From: Pseudoxanthomonas sp. PXM02
GTDB taxonomy: Bacteria; Pseudomonadota; Gammaproteobacteria; Xanthomonadales; Xanthomonadaceae
Direction of reading: 5' to 3'
Assembly (NCBI RefSeq): GCF_014851805.1
Contig: NZ_JACVAK010000002.1
Coordinates: 248,001 to 312,000 of the forward strand
Length of the DNA stretch: 64,000 nt
The notes below the pieces were generated by a model, which saw only the letters and a list, made by a program, of their open reading frames with translations, did no database searches and had not been told where the DNA came from. A program made the position numbers and the translations under genes. How positions within the stretch are numbered: the stretch's first letter is position 1; every line of letters starts with the position of its first letter. Below are positions 63,653-64,000 of the stretch, piece by piece.

Positions 63653-64000
63653 ATGGCCGACGACATGCTGACCACCGCCACCTATGCCCAGCGCATCGCC
63701 TTCGTCTGCGAAATCGCCGGGCGCCTGCACAGCTACGGCACCACCGCGCAGCGGCTCGAGGGCACGGTGGTGGGCCTGTCCCAGCGCCTGGGGCTGGACT
63801 GCGAACCGTGGTCGAACCCGACCGGACTGATCCTGAGCTTCAGCGATCCCGCGCGACCGCTGGGCGCCAGCGACAGTACGCGCGTGATCCGGCTGGCGCC
63901 GGGCGAGACCGACCTGCACAAACTCAGCGAAGCCGACCGCATCGCCGATGCCGTGTCGGCCGGGCAGATGAGCATCGCGCAGGGCCACACCGCGCTGCGC
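63653..64000 (+). CDS. ThrE-like threonine/serine exporter (5' part only)
   Basis: 116 residues visible before the right edge. The region IAFVCEIAGRLHSYGTTAQRLE is typical of the ThrE/DUF1212 N-terminal domain, which precedes membrane helices not reached here. ATG at 63653 is used; an in-frame ATG at 63614 is an alternative. Confidence 0.75.
   Translation, partial: MADDMLTTATYAQRIAFVCEIAGRLHSYGTTAQRLEGTVVGLSQRLGLDCEPWSNPTGLILSFSDPARPLGASDSTRVIRLAPGETDLHKLSEADRIADAVSAGQMSIAQGHTALR

Noticed and set aside
1..64000. CRISPR arrays, insertion sequences, phage genes, rRNA genes
   Set aside because: No regularly spaced direct repeats, no transposase or integrase product, no phage structural gene and no rRNA sequence were seen.

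Overview
The window comes from a GC-rich gammaproteobacterium of the Xanthomonadaceae (Pseudoxanthomonas, Stenotrophomonas, Lysobacter or a close relative; I cannot name the genus). Three things point there: a Clp-type CAP-like regulator, a chromosomal bacterial-killing type IV secretion system (X-T4SS) with virD4 divergent from a virB7-first operon, and an O-antigen locus lying between a cystathionine gamma-synthase/lyase gene (metB) and etfA, the known variable LPS site of Xanthomonas.

Region 1 (1-19.5 kb) is the X-T4SS. virD4 (cut by the left edge) and a small membrane-protein gene read leftwards. After a 0.65-kb intergenic region with a sigma70-like promoter and a 22-bp perfect palindrome, virB7-8-9-10-11-1-2-3-4-5-6 read rightwards, many with stop/start overlaps. 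The same strand continues with two tandem DUF4189-type secreted proteins, a lipoprotein plus lipase pair, a small exported protein, and a second lipoprotein followed by a four-domain peptidoglycan hydrolase (SLT, PG-binding, M23, PG-binding). I read the last group as toxin/immunity pairs. The two toxins share a short C-terminal module. A strong terminator closes the region.

Region 2 (19.5-32 kb) is core genome: a TauE/SafE permease, clp, speD, a guanidine exporter behind a guanidine-II (mini-ykkC) riboswitch, coq7, rplM-rpsI, tRNA-Gln(CTG), a 2OG-Fe oxygenase, the homogentisate-branch pair FAH-family hydrolase/maiA, pilU, a DUF4398/OmpA-like pair, a structured leader with a 41-codon ORF ahead of a YdcH-like gene, then cbs.

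Region 3 (31.8-51.4 kb) is the metB-[LPS]-etfA locus: Wzm/Wzt-type ABC export, glycosyltransferases, wecC and wecB (ManNAcA precursor synthesis), a 1442-residue fusion of a pyruvyltransferase-like domain, a coiled coil and a GT4 domain, a heparinase II/III-like protein, a methyltransferase and an acyltransferase-SGNH protein. The rightward genes meet the leftward etfB-etfA-wecB-acyltransferase genes at about 45.2 kb.

Region 4 (51.5-64 kb) holds an ATP-grasp protein, scoAB (CoA transferase), a secreted reprolysin-like metallopeptidase with FG-GAP/VCBS repeats, ETF-ubiquinone oxidoreductase (partner of etfAB), alkB, an MCE/Mla-type lipid transporter operon led by an EamA permease, and the start of a ThrE-like exporter at the right edge. 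I saw no CRISPR array, insertion sequence, rRNA or prophage.
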